Shown: positions 27,784-36,875 of the stretch, piece after piece | How the letters are laid out: each line of letters opens with the position of its first letter | How positions within the stretch are numbered: the first letter of the stretch is position 1 | Assembly: GCA_015057525.1 (NCBI GenBank) | Contig: SVEE01000002.1 | Span: 68,767-132,766, forward strand | Source: Lachnospiraceae bacterium | Lineage (GTDB): Bacteria; Bacillota; Clostridia; Lachnospirales; Lachnospiraceae | Reading direction: 5' to 3' | DNA length: 64,000 nt | Translations under genes and position numbers: made by a program | Notes under the pieces: model-generated | Databases searched by the model: none | What the model was told of the DNA's origin: nothing | What the model saw: only the letters and a program-made list of their open reading frames with translations

Positions 27784-29787
27784 ATGAGAGAAATAATTCT
27801 AGCTAAAACAGCAGGATTTTGTTTTGGTGTAAAAAGAGCAGTAGACACTGTTTATGAACAGGTAGAAAAATCCAAGATTGATAATTTCGAAGTTTATACT
27901 TACGGCCCTATAATTCATAATGAAGAGGTTGTAAGTGATTTGGAGTCGAAGGGTGTAACTATTATTCAGGATGAAGTAGATTTAGATAGATATATTTCTT
28001 CTGAAGAAAGTAAAGAATTTGGAGATTCATCTACAAAAAAACATATTGTTATTAGGTCTCATGGCACAGGTAAAGCTATTTATGATAAGCTTCAAAATGC
28101 AGGATTTGAGATTATTGAGGCCACATGTCCTTTTGTAAAGAAAATTCATAACATTGTTCTAGATGAAAGTGAAAAAGGAAGTACGATTGTTATAGTTGGA
28201 GATGAGAATCATCCGGAGGTTCAAGGTATAAAGGGCTGGTGTAAAAATGAACCAGTTATAATTGATTCCATAGAAAAAGCCGAAAAAAATGCTGAAAAAT
28301 ATGGAGATAACATTGCTTTAGTATCCCAAACTACATTTAATAGTATTAAATTTAAAGATTTAGTTGAATTTTTTCGAAAAAAATATTATAATGTTACTGT
28401 TTATAATACCATTTGTAATGCAACAGAGGAAAGACAGAAAGAAGCTAAGAAATTGGCGGGGTTAGTTGACACTATGGTGGTTATAGGTGGTAAAAAAAGT
28501 TCTAATACACAAAAGCTGTATGAGATAAGTAAAAATGAATGCATAAATACTTACTTTATTCAGACACTCGTTGACTTGGATTTAACTGTTATTGAATCCG
28601 CTAAGAGGGTAGGTATTACAGCTGGGGCATCTACCCCAAATCATATTATTAAGGAGGTTCATGACAGTATGTCAGAATTAAGTTTCGAAGAATTATTAAA
28701 GCAATCAGAAGAAAATGAGAGCAAAATTAAACCAGGTAGCGTGGTTGAAGGAAAAGTAATTGGTGTTAAGCCTGAGGAGATTATCGTTGATATTCAGTAT
28801 AAGGCTGATGGTATAATTACAAGAAATGAGTATTCTAATACTCCAAATATTGATTTAACAACAGTTGTTAATGTAGGTGATCCTATAACTGTTAAGGTTA
28901 TTAAGACTAATGATGGTGAGGGTCAGGTTCTTCTTTCTTATAAGAAAGTTGCAGCTGAGAAGTCTTATGAGAAACTTGAGGAAGCATTCGAGAACGAGAC
29001 AGTTCTTAAGGCTAAGGTTACTCAGGTTCTTGAAGGTGGACTTAGTGTTAATGTTGAGGAGTGCAAGGTATTTATTCCTGCAAGTCTTGTTTCAGATACT
29101 TATGAAAAGAATCTCGATAAGTTTATGGATCAGGAGATTGAATTTGTTATTACTGAGTTCAATCCAAAGAAGAGAAGAATTATTGGTAATAGAAAGAAGC
29201 TTGTAGCTGCTAAGAAGGCAGAAGATGCTAAGAAGCTTTTTGATTCAATAAAGGTTGGAGATGTTGTTGAAGGAACAGTTAAGAATGTTACAGCATTCGG
29301 TGCATTCATCGATTTAGGTGGAGCAGATGGACTTCTTCATATTTCTGAAATGTCATGGGGAAGAATTGATGATCCAAAGAGTGTATTGAAGGTTGGAGAT
29401 TCAATCAAGACATTTATCAAAGATATCAACGGCGAGAAGATTGCTCTTTCTCTTAAGTTTGATGATGCTAATCCATGGATTGCAGCAGCTGAGAAGTATG
29501 CAGTTGGAACAGAAGTAACAGGTAAGGTTGCTAGAATGACAGCATTCGGTGCTTTCATTGAATTAGAGCCAGGTGTTGATGCACTTCTTCATGTATCACA
29601 GATTTCTAACGAGCATGTTGAGAAGCCAGAAGATGTATTTAAGATTGGTCAGGAAATTACTGCTAAGGTTGTAGACTTCAAGCAGGAGGACAAGAAGATT
29701 AGTCTTAGCATTAAGGCTATGCTTAAAGAAGAGGTAGCTGAGGAAGCTCCTGCAGAAGAAGTAGTTGAGGAAGTAACTGAGGAGTAA
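27784..29787 (+). CDS. ispH-rpsA: HMB-PP reductase fused to ribosomal protein S1-like protein (four S1 repeats)
   Basis: AKTAGFCFGVKRAVDTV, RSHGTGKAIYDKL, GITAGASTPNHIIKEV (IspH); four S1 domains from about residue 315. Confidence 0.95.
   Translation: MREIILAKTAGFCFGVKRAVDTVYEQVEKSKIDNFEVYTYGPIIHNEEVVSDLESKGVTIIQDEVDLDRYISSEESKEFGDSSTKKHIVIRSHGTGKAIYDKLQNAGFEIIEATCPFVKKIHNIVLDESEKGSTIVIVGDENHPEVQGIKGWCKNEPVIIDSIEKAEKNAEKYGDNIALVSQTTFNSIKFKDLVEFFRKKYYNVTVYNTICNATEERQKEAKKLAGLVDTMVVIGGKKSSNTQKLYEISKNECINTYFIQTLVDLDLTVIESAKRVGITAGASTPNHIIKEVHDSMSELSFEELLKQSEENESKIKPGSVVEGKVIGVKPEEIIVDIQYKADGIITRNEYSNTPNIDLTTVVNVGDPITVKVIKTNDGEGQVLLSYKKVAAEKSYEKLEEAFENETVLKAKVTQVLEGGLSVNVEECKVFIPASLVSDTYEKNLDKFMDQEIEFVITEFNPKKRRIIGNRKKLVAAKKAEDAKKLFDSIKVGDVVEGTVKNVTAFGAFIDLGGADGLLHISEMSWGRIDDPKSVLKVGDSIKTFIKDINGEKIALSLKFDDANPWIAAAEKYAVGTEVTGKVARMTAFGAFIELEPGVDALLHVSQISNEHVEKPEDVFKIGQEITAKVVDFKQEDKKISLSIKAMLKEEVAEEAPAEEVVEEVTEE
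28651..28671 (+). promoter_or_regulatory. Candidate internal ribosome binding site and start codon for free S1
   Basis: AAGGAGG (28651-28657), 11 nt, in-frame ATG 28669 giving MSELSFEELLKQSEENESKIKPGSVVEG. Confidence 0.6.
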
Positions 29788-29792
29788 TATAC

Positions 29793-30572
29793 ATGGCATA
29801 CGGGTACAATGAATTCAAAAAGGATGTTTATGGTTTGACAAACATTAATTTGGAAATGTACAAGGAACGCCAGATGAAAAGAAGAATAGAGTCTCTGATA
29901 TCCCGCAAAGGATTTGATGGATTTGAGAGTTTTTTCAAAGGTATGAAACAGGACGAAGGTCTGCTTCGTACCTTTGTTAGTTATTTAACTATTAATGTAT
30001 CTCAATTTTATCGCAATCCTGTACAGTGGGAAAATCTTGAGAAGGAGATTATTCCTTATCTTAAGAAGAATTTTGGAGATAAAGTTACTATCTGGAGTGC
30101 GGCTTGTTCAACAGGTGATGAACCATATACATTAGCGATGATTTTTTCTAAACATTATTCGCTAGACAAGATAAAGATTATTGCAACAGATATAGATGAG
30201 GATGTTCTTGCTTTTGCTAAAGAGGGTGTGTATTCTGAAAAAAGCTTAGTGGACTTACCTAAGGTTTATTTGGATAAGCATTTTGATAAGCTTGACAAAG
30301 GTCTTTATAAGATTTCTGATGCAATTCGCAATTGTATAACATTTAAGAAACATAATTTGCTTGAGGATAAATATTTCTCAGACATAAACATGATAGTTTG
30401 CCGTAATGTGGTAATATATTTTACTGATGAAGCAAAGGATTCTGTATATAGAAAGTTCCATAATTCCCTTTCTAAGGATGGTATTTTGTTTATTGGTAGT
30501 ACAGAGCAGATTATTAGAGCAAAATCATTAGGTTTTGATACATTGCGAACATTTTTCTATAAAAAGATGTAA
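29793..30572 (+). CDS. cheR: Protein-glutamate O-methyltransferase CheR
   Basis: LTINVSQFYRNPVQWENLEKEIIP, WSAACSTGDEPYTLAMIF, MIVCRNVVIYF. Confidence 0.95.
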   Translation: MAYGYNEFKKDVYGLTNINLEMYKERQMKRRIESLISRKGFDGFESFFKGMKQDEGLLRTFVSYLTINVSQFYRNPVQWENLEKEIIPYLKKNFGDKVTIWSAACSTGDEPYTLAMIFSKHYSLDKIKIIATDIDEDVLAFAKEGVYSEKSLVDLPKVYLDKHFDKLDKGLYKISDAIRNCITFKKHNLLEDKYFSDINMIVCRNVVIYFTDEAKDSVYRKFHNSLSKDGILFIGSTEQIIRAKSLGFDTLRTFFYKKM

Positions 30573-30598
30573 TCAAGTAAAATTATTATAAATTTTTC

Positions 30599-30627
30599 TT
30601 GATTTATATTTAAGTATATGTTATATT
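30599..30627 (+). promoter_or_regulatory. Candidate sigma-A promoter of rplS
   Basis: TTGATT - 17 bp - TATATT with TG extended -10. Confidence 0.65.
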
Positions 30628-30643
30628 AGTGGAGTTGTGAAAA

Positions 30644-30697
30644 GTGGGACGGTCCTCTGTATATATTTATATAAGAACGTCTAATATATTTAGGAGG
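30644..30697 (+). promoter_or_regulatory. Possible L19 autoregulatory leader
   Basis: Short structured leader: GGACG/CGTCT outer pairing with TATATATTTATATA inner hairpin upstream of AGGAGG. Assignment tentative. Confidence 0.35.
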
Positions 30698-30706
30698 TCA
30701 CACAGG

Positions 30707-31057
30707 ATGAATACAAGTGAAATCATCAAGAGCATTGAAGCTGCTCAGATTAAAGAAGTAACAGAGTTTAATGTTGGTGATACTATTAAGGTATACGCTA
30801 AGATTAAAGAAGGTAACAGAGAAAGAGTTCAGGCTTTCGAGGGTACTGTTCTTAAGAAACAGGGTGGAAGCTGCAGAGAGACTTTCACAGTTAGAAAGAA
30901 TTCTAACGGTGTTGGCGTAGAGAAGACTTGGCCACTTCATTCTCCAACTATTGAGAAGATTGAAGTTATCAGAAGAGGTAAAGTTAGAAGAGCTAAGCTT
31001 AATTACTTACGTGAAAGAGTTGGTAAGAAGGCTAAAGTTAAAGAACTTGTTAAATAA
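30707..31057 (+). CDS. rplS: Large ribosomal subunit protein L19
   Basis: [28 protein letters not shown]...[28 protein letters not shown] 30707 after AGGAGG, listed ORF start too long. Confidence 0.97.
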   Translation: MNTSEIIKSIEAAQIKEVTEFNVGDTIKVYAKIKEGNRERVQAFEGTVLKKQGGSCRETFTVRKNSNGVGVEKTWPLHSPTIEKIEVIRRGKVRRAKLNYLRERVGKKAKVKELVK

Positions 31058-31072
31058 TAACTCATTTATAAG

Positions 31073-31102
31073 ATGACTGGAGCAAAAACTCCAGTCATTT
31101 TT
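31073..31102 (+). terminator. Rho-independent terminator after rplS
   Basis: ATGACTGGAG CAAAAA CTCCAGTCAT TTTT. Confidence 0.92.
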
Positions 31103-31163
31103 AAAATCATGAAATTGTAACTTGGTTGCAATCTTTGTGTATTAATTTGTTTGGTGGTTATGT

Positions 31164-31769
31164 ATGAGTAATATTAAGAGGAATAGAAAACGCTACAGCA
31201 AAGAATTTACATTTAGACCGAGACGTTTTGCATTAAATAGAAAGAAGATTGTGCGAGAAATCTTTAATTGGTTTTTACTTATTTTAATTGCAGCAATTAC
31301 CGGTTATGCAATTGTCACTTTTTTATTTCAGACAGTTACAGTTGTTGGTCCATCTATGGGTAATACTCTTAAGGATGGAGAAGTAGTTATTGTTAATAAA
31401 ATTACGTATAAATTTAATGACATAGAAAGATATGATATTATTGCATATTCTGAGGTTGACAAAAAATCTTATTACGATATTAAAAGAGTAATAGGACTTC
31501 CAGAGGAAACTGTTCAGATTGTGGATGGATATATTTATATAAATGGGGCAAAGCTTGAGGATTTGCCATTTGATGACTATATTTTATCAAGTGGTAATGC
31601 GAAAGAAGAAATTGTTTTAGGTGATAATGAGTATTTTGTTATAGGAGATAACGTAAATAATAGTGAGGACTCACGATATACTAATGTTGGTAATATTTCT
31701 AAGTCTGAAATACTTGGAAAAGTTGTTTATATCTACAGTCCAGAAGAGAGTAGAGGAAAGATAGAATGA
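31164..31769 (+). CDS. lepB: Signal peptidase I
   Basis: VVGPSMGNTLKDGE (Ser), YDIKRVIGLPEE (Lys), FVIGDNVNNSEDSRY. Confidence 0.93.
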   Translation: MSNIKRNRKRYSKEFTFRPRRFALNRKKIVREIFNWFLLILIAAITGYAIVTFLFQTVTVVGPSMGNTLKDGEVVIVNKITYKFNDIERYDIIAYSEVDKKSYYDIKRVIGLPEETVQIVDGYIYINGAKLEDLPFDDYILSSGNAKEEIVLGDNEYFVIGDNVNNSEDSRYTNVGNISKSEILGKVVYIYSPEESRGKIE

Positions 31770-32608
31770 CAGATATTCAATGGTATCCCGGTCATATGAC
31801 TAAAGCTAAACGTATGATGCAGGAGGATATAAAGCTTATAGATATTGTTGTAGAGTTAGTTGATGCTAGAACACCTTTAAGCAGTAAAAATCCTGATATT
31901 GATCAGTTAGCTCAAAATAAATACAGACTTATAATATTGAATAAAAATGATTTGGCTGACCCAAGTGTAACAAGTAAATGGGAAGCCTATTATAAGGAAA
32001 AAGGTTTTTTTGTTGCATGCATGGATGCAAGAAAGAATACAGGTATGAAGGCAATTACTGATATGATTCAGGAGGCTTGCAAAGAAAAAATAGAAAGAGA
32101 CCGTAAGAGGGGAATAATTAATCGACCTATCAGAGCTATGATTGTTGGTATTCCTAACGTAGGTAAATCTACGTTTATTAATTCATATGCTAAAAAGGCT
32201 TGTACAAAGGTAGGAAACAAGCCAGGAGTAACTAAGGGCAAACAGTGGATTAGAATAGGCAAAAATGTTGAACTTCTAGACACACCAGGTATATTGTGGC
32301 CTAAATTCGAAGATCAAAATGTTGGCCTTAGATTAGCGTATATTGGCTCAATTAATGATAATATTATTATCAAAAGTGAGATGGCCATAAGTTTCATAGA
32401 ATTTTTAAAAAATAATTATTGTAATGCACTTAAAGACAGGTATAATATAGAGTGTGACAAGGAGTGTCATGAAATATTGGCAGATATTGCTATTGTAAGA
32501 AAATGTCTGTTGAAAGGTAATGAACCAGATTTAGATAAGGCAGCTAACTTATTGTTTGATGATTATAGAAGTGGTAAGTTAGGTAGAATTAGTCTGGAAA
32601 CACCTTAA
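31766..32608 (+). CDS. rbgA: Ribosome biogenesis GTPase RbgA/YlqF (circularly permuted)
   Basis: QWYPGHMTKAKRMM, NKNDLAD before GIPNVGKSTFIN, LLDTPGILWPKF. Confidence 0.95.
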   Translation: MTDIQWYPGHMTKAKRMMQEDIKLIDIVVELVDARTPLSSKNPDIDQLAQNKYRLIILNKNDLADPSVTSKWEAYYKEKGFFVACMDARKNTGMKAITDMIQEACKEKIERDRKRGIINRPIRAMIVGIPNVGKSTFINSYAKKACTKVGNKPGVTKGKQWIRIGKNVELLDTPGILWPKFEDQNVGLRLAYIGSINDNIIIKSEMAISFIEFLKNNYCNALKDRYNIECDKECHEILADIAIVRKCLLKGNEPDLDKAANLLFDDYRSGKLGRISLETP

Positions 32609-32629
32609 AAAAAATTAGGAGTGACTCAT

Positions 32630-33535
32630 ATGAGCAAAGATATCAAGGAAACTGAAAATTTAACTGATGATAAGGTTGAAGAAGTTGTAGAAAAAACAGA
32701 AGATGTGATAGAAGAAACAGAAGATGCTCTTGCAGAAATTGCCAAGGATAAGGAAGCTAAGCTTCAAGCTAAACTAGAAAAGAAAGAGGCAAAGAAAGCA
32801 GCTAAACTTGCTAAAAAGGCAGCAAAGAAGGGCTCAGATAGTCAAGAAAATGAGCAATCAGATAATGTTGGTAATGCAGATGTGTCAGAAGTAAGTACTG
32901 CTGTTAAAGAAGGCAAAGAATCTGAAGAAGCATCTAAAGAAGATGAACCAGCACCCAAAAAGATAAAGAGGAAAAAGGAAAAAGAAGAGAAAAACCCTGA
33001 GGATATTAATATTGTCAGCGAGCTTCTTAACCTTATTATTTACATAGGAATTGTAGTTCTCATTTGTTATTTTGTGATTACTTTTGTTGGTTGCCGTTCG
33101 AGAGTTGATGGTGATTCAATGAATCCTACTCTTGAGGATGGAGATAATTTATGGGTGGATAAGTTGTCTTATACTTTTGGCGACCCAGACAGATTTGATG
33201 TAATTATATTTAATTATAACGAGGATACAACATATGTTAAGCGTATAATTGGACTTCCAGGAGAGACTGTGCGTATAGATATTAACGGTAATATATATAT
33301 TAATAATAAGCTACTCGTTGAGTCATATGGTAATGAGGTTATTCAGCCTACTAATATTGGTAGAGCAAGTGTAGATGTTGTGTTAGGTGAAGGAGAATAC
33401 TTTGTATTAGGTGATAACCGTAATAACAGTTCGGATAGTAGATGGCCTGATGTAGGTAATGTTCATGAGGATGACATTTTAGGAAAGGTTGTTTTGCGTA
33501 TTTATCCATTCACTAGTATTGGAGCTATAAAATAA
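32630..33535 (+). CDS. Second signal peptidase I with about 130-aa charged cytosolic N-terminal tail
   Basis: RVDGDSMNPTLEDGD, YVKRIIGLPGE, FVLGDNRNNSSDSRW; preceding K/E-rich tail; ATG 32630. Confidence 0.9.
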   Translation: MSKDIKETENLTDDKVEEVVEKTEDVIEETEDALAEIAKDKEAKLQAKLEKKEAKKAAKLAKKAAKKGSDSQENEQSDNVGNADVSEVSTAVKEGKESEEASKEDEPAPKKIKRKKEKEEKNPEDINIVSELLNLIIYIGIVVLICYFVITFVGCRSRVDGDSMNPTLEDGDNLWVDKLSYTFGDPDRFDVIIFNYNEDTTYVKRIIGLPGETVRIDINGNIYINNKLLVESYGNEVIQPTNIGRASVDVVLGEGEYFVLGDNRNNSSDSRWPDVGNVHEDDILGKVVLRIYPFTSIGAIK

Positions 33536-33541
33536 AAATTT

Positions 33542-33586
33542 ACCCGCTTTCACTGCGTTTATTTATTCGAGGGAGAGCGGGTTTTT
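33542..33586 (+). terminator. Rho-independent terminator
   Basis: CCCGCTTTC ... GAGAGCGGG TTTTTT. Confidence 0.85.
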
Positions 33587-33623
33587 TAACATTATAAAAG
33601 TGTTGCTTAATTAGGAGAATAGT

Positions 33624-34391
33624 ATGAACATAGGAGAAATAAAAAAGGAATTTAAGGCATTAGATTATGATTCGCCGGAGTCGATTTTGGAGTTTATAAA
33701 TAATCATAAAACTGATGAAAGAAGTGGAGTTATTTCTATTATTGAATCTGCAAACAAAAAATTAGATGCAATAAATAAAGAAATAATTCGTTCAGATAAG
33801 ATGCTTTCTTTTGAGAGAAAGTATTATGAATTAGGAAATCAATATATATGTGGTATTGATGAGGTCGGTAGAGGACCTTTGGCAGGACCTGTAGTTACAT
33901 GTGCAGTTATCCTTCCTAAGGATGAAAAAATATTATATTTAAATGACTCAAAACAGCTTTCAAAAAAGAAAAGAGAGGAATTATATGATATAATAATAGA
34001 TAAAGCCGTTGCATATGGAATAGGAATAGTTTCAGAACAGCGTATAGATGAAATTAATATACTTCAGGCAACCTTTGAAGCTATGAGAATGGCTATTAAT
34101 AATTTGGGAATAAAACCCGATATTTTATTAAATGATGCAGTTAAAATTCCAGATGTTGACATACCTCAGGTACCTATAATTAAAGGTGATACCTTGTCAG
34201 CATCTATTGCTGCAGCCAGTATTGTGGCAAAGGTTACAAGAGACAGAATGATGGAAGGATATGGCGAAATATATCCAGAGTATGATTTTGGAAGCAATAT
34301 GGGATATGGTTCAGCAAAGCATATTCAGGCTTTAAAGGATGTGGGTCCATGCCCAATACATAGAAGAACATTTATTGGTAATTTTATTTAG
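33624..34391 (+). CDS. rnhB: Ribonuclease HII
   Basis: CGIDEVGRGPLAGPVVTCAVIL, SIAAASIVAKVTRDRMM. Confidence 0.96.
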   Translation: MNIGEIKKEFKALDYDSPESILEFINNHKTDERSGVISIIESANKKLDAINKEIIRSDKMLSFERKYYELGNQYICGIDEVGRGPLAGPVVTCAVILPKDEKILYLNDSKQLSKKKREELYDIIIDKAVAYGIGIVSEQRIDEINILQATFEAMRMAINNLGIKPDILLNDAVKIPDVDIPQVPIIKGDTLSASIAAASIVAKVTRDRMMEGYGEIYPEYDFGSNMGYGSAKHIQALKDVGPCPIHRRTFIGNFI

Positions 34392-34412
34392 AATTATTAT
34401 AGAGGGGATTAC

Positions 34413-36182
34413 ATGAATATTTCTGATTCAAATTATAATGTTAATAATTCTTATACTGGAAATATTGCAGTTTCTGCCGGAAAAGGTCAGGAAACTGTAA
34501 ATACAAGCAGTCTTTCAGGTAACGCTCAGATTTCGCAGGTTGCTGAGGGTCAGATTTTTCATGGTCAAATTCAAAACATAACTGGTGATCAGGTTAATAT
34601 TCTTCTTGCCAATAACAAGACATTAATTGCACATATGACAGAGTCCTTAACTATGAACATAGGAGATTCTCTTAATTTTTTAGTAAAAGAAAATAATGGG
34701 ACTAATGTGGTGATTAAGCCTTTTAATCAAGAAGCTAACATGATGAAGGATAACGCTATTTTTAAAGCATTGGAATTAAACGGTTTATCTCCATCAGAAA
34801 AAAATTACCAGATTGCGGAGGCATTGATGAATAAAAATATGCCCCTCGATAAGGCATCAATGCAGAAGGTTATGCAACAGGCATATAAGTTTCCAGATGC
34901 ATCTATAGATACTCTTGTTTCTATGAACAAATTAAATATTCCAGTTACTGAAAGTACAATTACCCAATTTAACGAATATATGACTAATAATCATCAGATG
35001 GTCAATAATTTGAATTCTCTAGTCAACGATATTGCAACTATGACAAATGAGATAATAAATAATATACCTACAGGTGAAGGTACGTCAGCAGCTAGTGGCT
35101 TAAATGATTTGATTAATTTTAATTCAACCTTATTGGGAAGCATATCTGATAATGTTGATGTTTCGGTGATGGATTTTAAAACACTTATTTCAGAATCTAT
35201 TTCCCAAAATAATACATGGGATGCCAATATAAATCAAAACGTAAATACCGCTAATTTAGCAAGCGGTGCACCTTCTATGTCAGGTGAAGTACTCACTGAT
35301 ATATCTAATAGTACTATTTTGTCAAACAACATTACAGAATTGTCAAATAACTTTTCTATAAACGAAGCTAATGTTTCGGATGTGTTTAAACAACTTTCTG
35401 ATTTAGGATTTAATGAAAACACACTCAATACTGTAATCAAGGAATCAGAAAGTCCTATGCAACTTATGAACAATATAAATAAGCTTCTTAGCGATGCAAA
35501 AGAGGTGGGTATGGAATTGCCACCAGAGCAAATCAAAGATTTACTTAAGTCGGATAGTTACATGAACTTGTTCACAGAAGTTGTAAAGAAAAAGATGACT
35601 CTTGATCCGAACAATATGAAGGATCCACATGAGCTTGATGATTTATACAAAAGCTTGTATGATAAGGCAGGCAAGTTGCTGGAGAATTTCTCGGGAAGTG
35701 GAAGTTCGGGACAAAATTTGGCTGATAGTGCAAAGTCTATGCAGGATAAAATTGAATTCATACAGAATCTCAACGAAATGTATGCCTATGCACAGATTCC
35801 TGTAAGTATATCTGGAAAGGATATGAATTCTGAACTTTTTGTTTATATGAACAAAAGAAGTATTAAAGAATCAAAAGAGGAAGTTAGTGCATTGCTCCAT
35901 CTTGATATGGATCATTTAGGTCCTACAGATGTACATGTAAGTCTTCGTGGTACTACAGTCCATACAAAATTTTATGTTGAGGACGAAGAGAGCGCACGTA
36001 TTATAGACGAACATATGAATATGTTGGAAAAAGCAGTAAATGATAATGGATTTTCTCTTACCAACGAAGTAATAACAAGAGAACCTACATTAAACGTAGG
36101 AAATAATATGGTTGTAAAAGAGATGCTTGGCGATGATTTGGAGCAAAGTGTAAAAAGATATACCTTTGATATTAGAATGTAG
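34413..36182 (+). CDS. FliK/hook-length-control-like protein (YlqG-like position)
   Basis: C-terminal LHLDMDHLGPTDVHVSLRGTTVHTKFYVEDEESARIIDEHMNMLEKAVNDNGF resembles the Flg_hook domain; lies between rnhB and the FlhB-like gene as ylqG does in B. subtilis. Confidence 0.65.
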   Translation: MNISDSNYNVNNSYTGNIAVSAGKGQETVNTSSLSGNAQISQVAEGQIFHGQIQNITGDQVNILLANNKTLIAHMTESLTMNIGDSLNFLVKENNGTNVVIKPFNQEANMMKDNAIFKALELNGLSPSEKNYQIAEALMNKNMPLDKASMQKVMQQAYKFPDASIDTLVSMNKLNIPVTESTITQFNEYMTNNHQMVNNLNSLVNDIATMTNEIINNIPTGEGTSAASGLNDLINFNSTLLGSISDNVDVSVMDFKTLISESISQNNTWDANINQNVNTANLASGAPSMSGEVLTDISNSTILSNNITELSNNFSINEANVSDVFKQLSDLGFNENTLNTVIKESESPMQLMNNINKLLSDAKEVGMELPPEQIKDLLKSDSYMNLFTEVVKKKMTLDPNNMKDPHELDDLYKSLYDKAGKLLENFSGSGSSGQNLADSAKSMQDKIEFIQNLNEMYAYAQIPVSISGKDMNSELFVYMNKRSIKESKEEVSALLHLDMDHLGPTDVHVSLRGTTVHTKFYVEDEESARIIDEHMNMLEKAVNDNGFSLTNEVITREPTLNVGNNMVVKEMLGDDLEQSVKRYTFDIRM

Positions 36183-36190
36183 GTGATAAT

Positions 36191-36505
36191 GTGGCTTATA
36201 ATAATTTTAATATAGATAAGAAGGGCAAGGCTCCAGATAAGAAAAAGGCCGTAGCGTTGATGTATGATCCTAGTAATCAGGCTCCTCAGGTTGTTGCAGC
36301 AGGTCAGGGAGCAATTGCAGAACGAATTATTGATACTGCAAAGGAAAGTGATGTTCCTTTATACAAAGATACTGATCTTACTAATACATTGCTTAAGCTT
36401 GATATAGGTGATTGTATTCCACCAGAGTTGTATGGAGTTGTAGCAGAGATACTTGTATATGTAGACAAGATGGACAAAATCAGGTCTAAGATTGATAGGA
36501 TGTAA
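36191..36505 (+). CDS. FlhB C-terminal cytoplasmic domain-like protein (YlqH-like)
   Basis: KKKAVALMYDPSNQAPQVVAAGQGAIAERIIDTAKESDVPLYKDTDLTNTLLKLDIGDCIPPELYGVVAEILVYV matches FlhB-CC pattern; GTG start. Confidence 0.85.
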   Translation: MAYNNFNIDKKGKAPDKKKAVALMYDPSNQAPQVVAAGQGAIAERIIDTAKESDVPLYKDTDLTNTLLKLDIGDCIPPELYGVVAEILVYVDKMDKIRSKIDRM

Positions 36506-36506
36506 T

Positions 36507-36875
36507 ATGGATAATAAAAGACTGACAGGTGGAGAAAAAGAGCAAATTGCTGTAGATTATCTTCGCCAAAAGGGATATTTTATAATAGAGACTAATTTTA
36601 GAATACGTCAGGCTGAGATTGATATTGTTGCTAGAGATAATGCTACAATTGTGTTTGTTGAGGTAAAATACCGTTCTACAGATAAGTCGGGTCATCCGTT
36701 GGAGGCGGTTGATTTTAGAAAACAACAAAGAATTTCAAGAGCGGCTCTTTCTTATATAAGCAAAAATAAAATAAGTCTTGATAATACGTCAATTAGGTTT
36801 GATGTAATAGGAATTTTAGGTAAAAAAATTACGCATGTTGAAAATGCATTTTGTTTTAGGGGTGATTTTTTATAA
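36507..36875 (+). CDS. YraN/UPF0102 family protein
   Basis: GEKEQIAVDYLRQKGYFIIETNFRIRQAEIDIVARDNATIVFVEVKYR. Confidence 0.93.
   Translation: MDNKRLTGGEKEQIAVDYLRQKGYFIIETNFRIRQAEIDIVARDNATIVFVEVKYRSTDKSGHPLEAVDFRKQQRISRAALSYISKNKISLDNTSIRFDVIGILGKKITHVENAFCFRGDFL

Noticed and set aside
30675-30686. Shared 11-mer AGAACGTCTAA between the rplS and cmk leaders
   Set aside because: Single short match in AT-rich leaders; flanks differ and only the cmk copy forms the SD-spacer hairpin. Likely chance.
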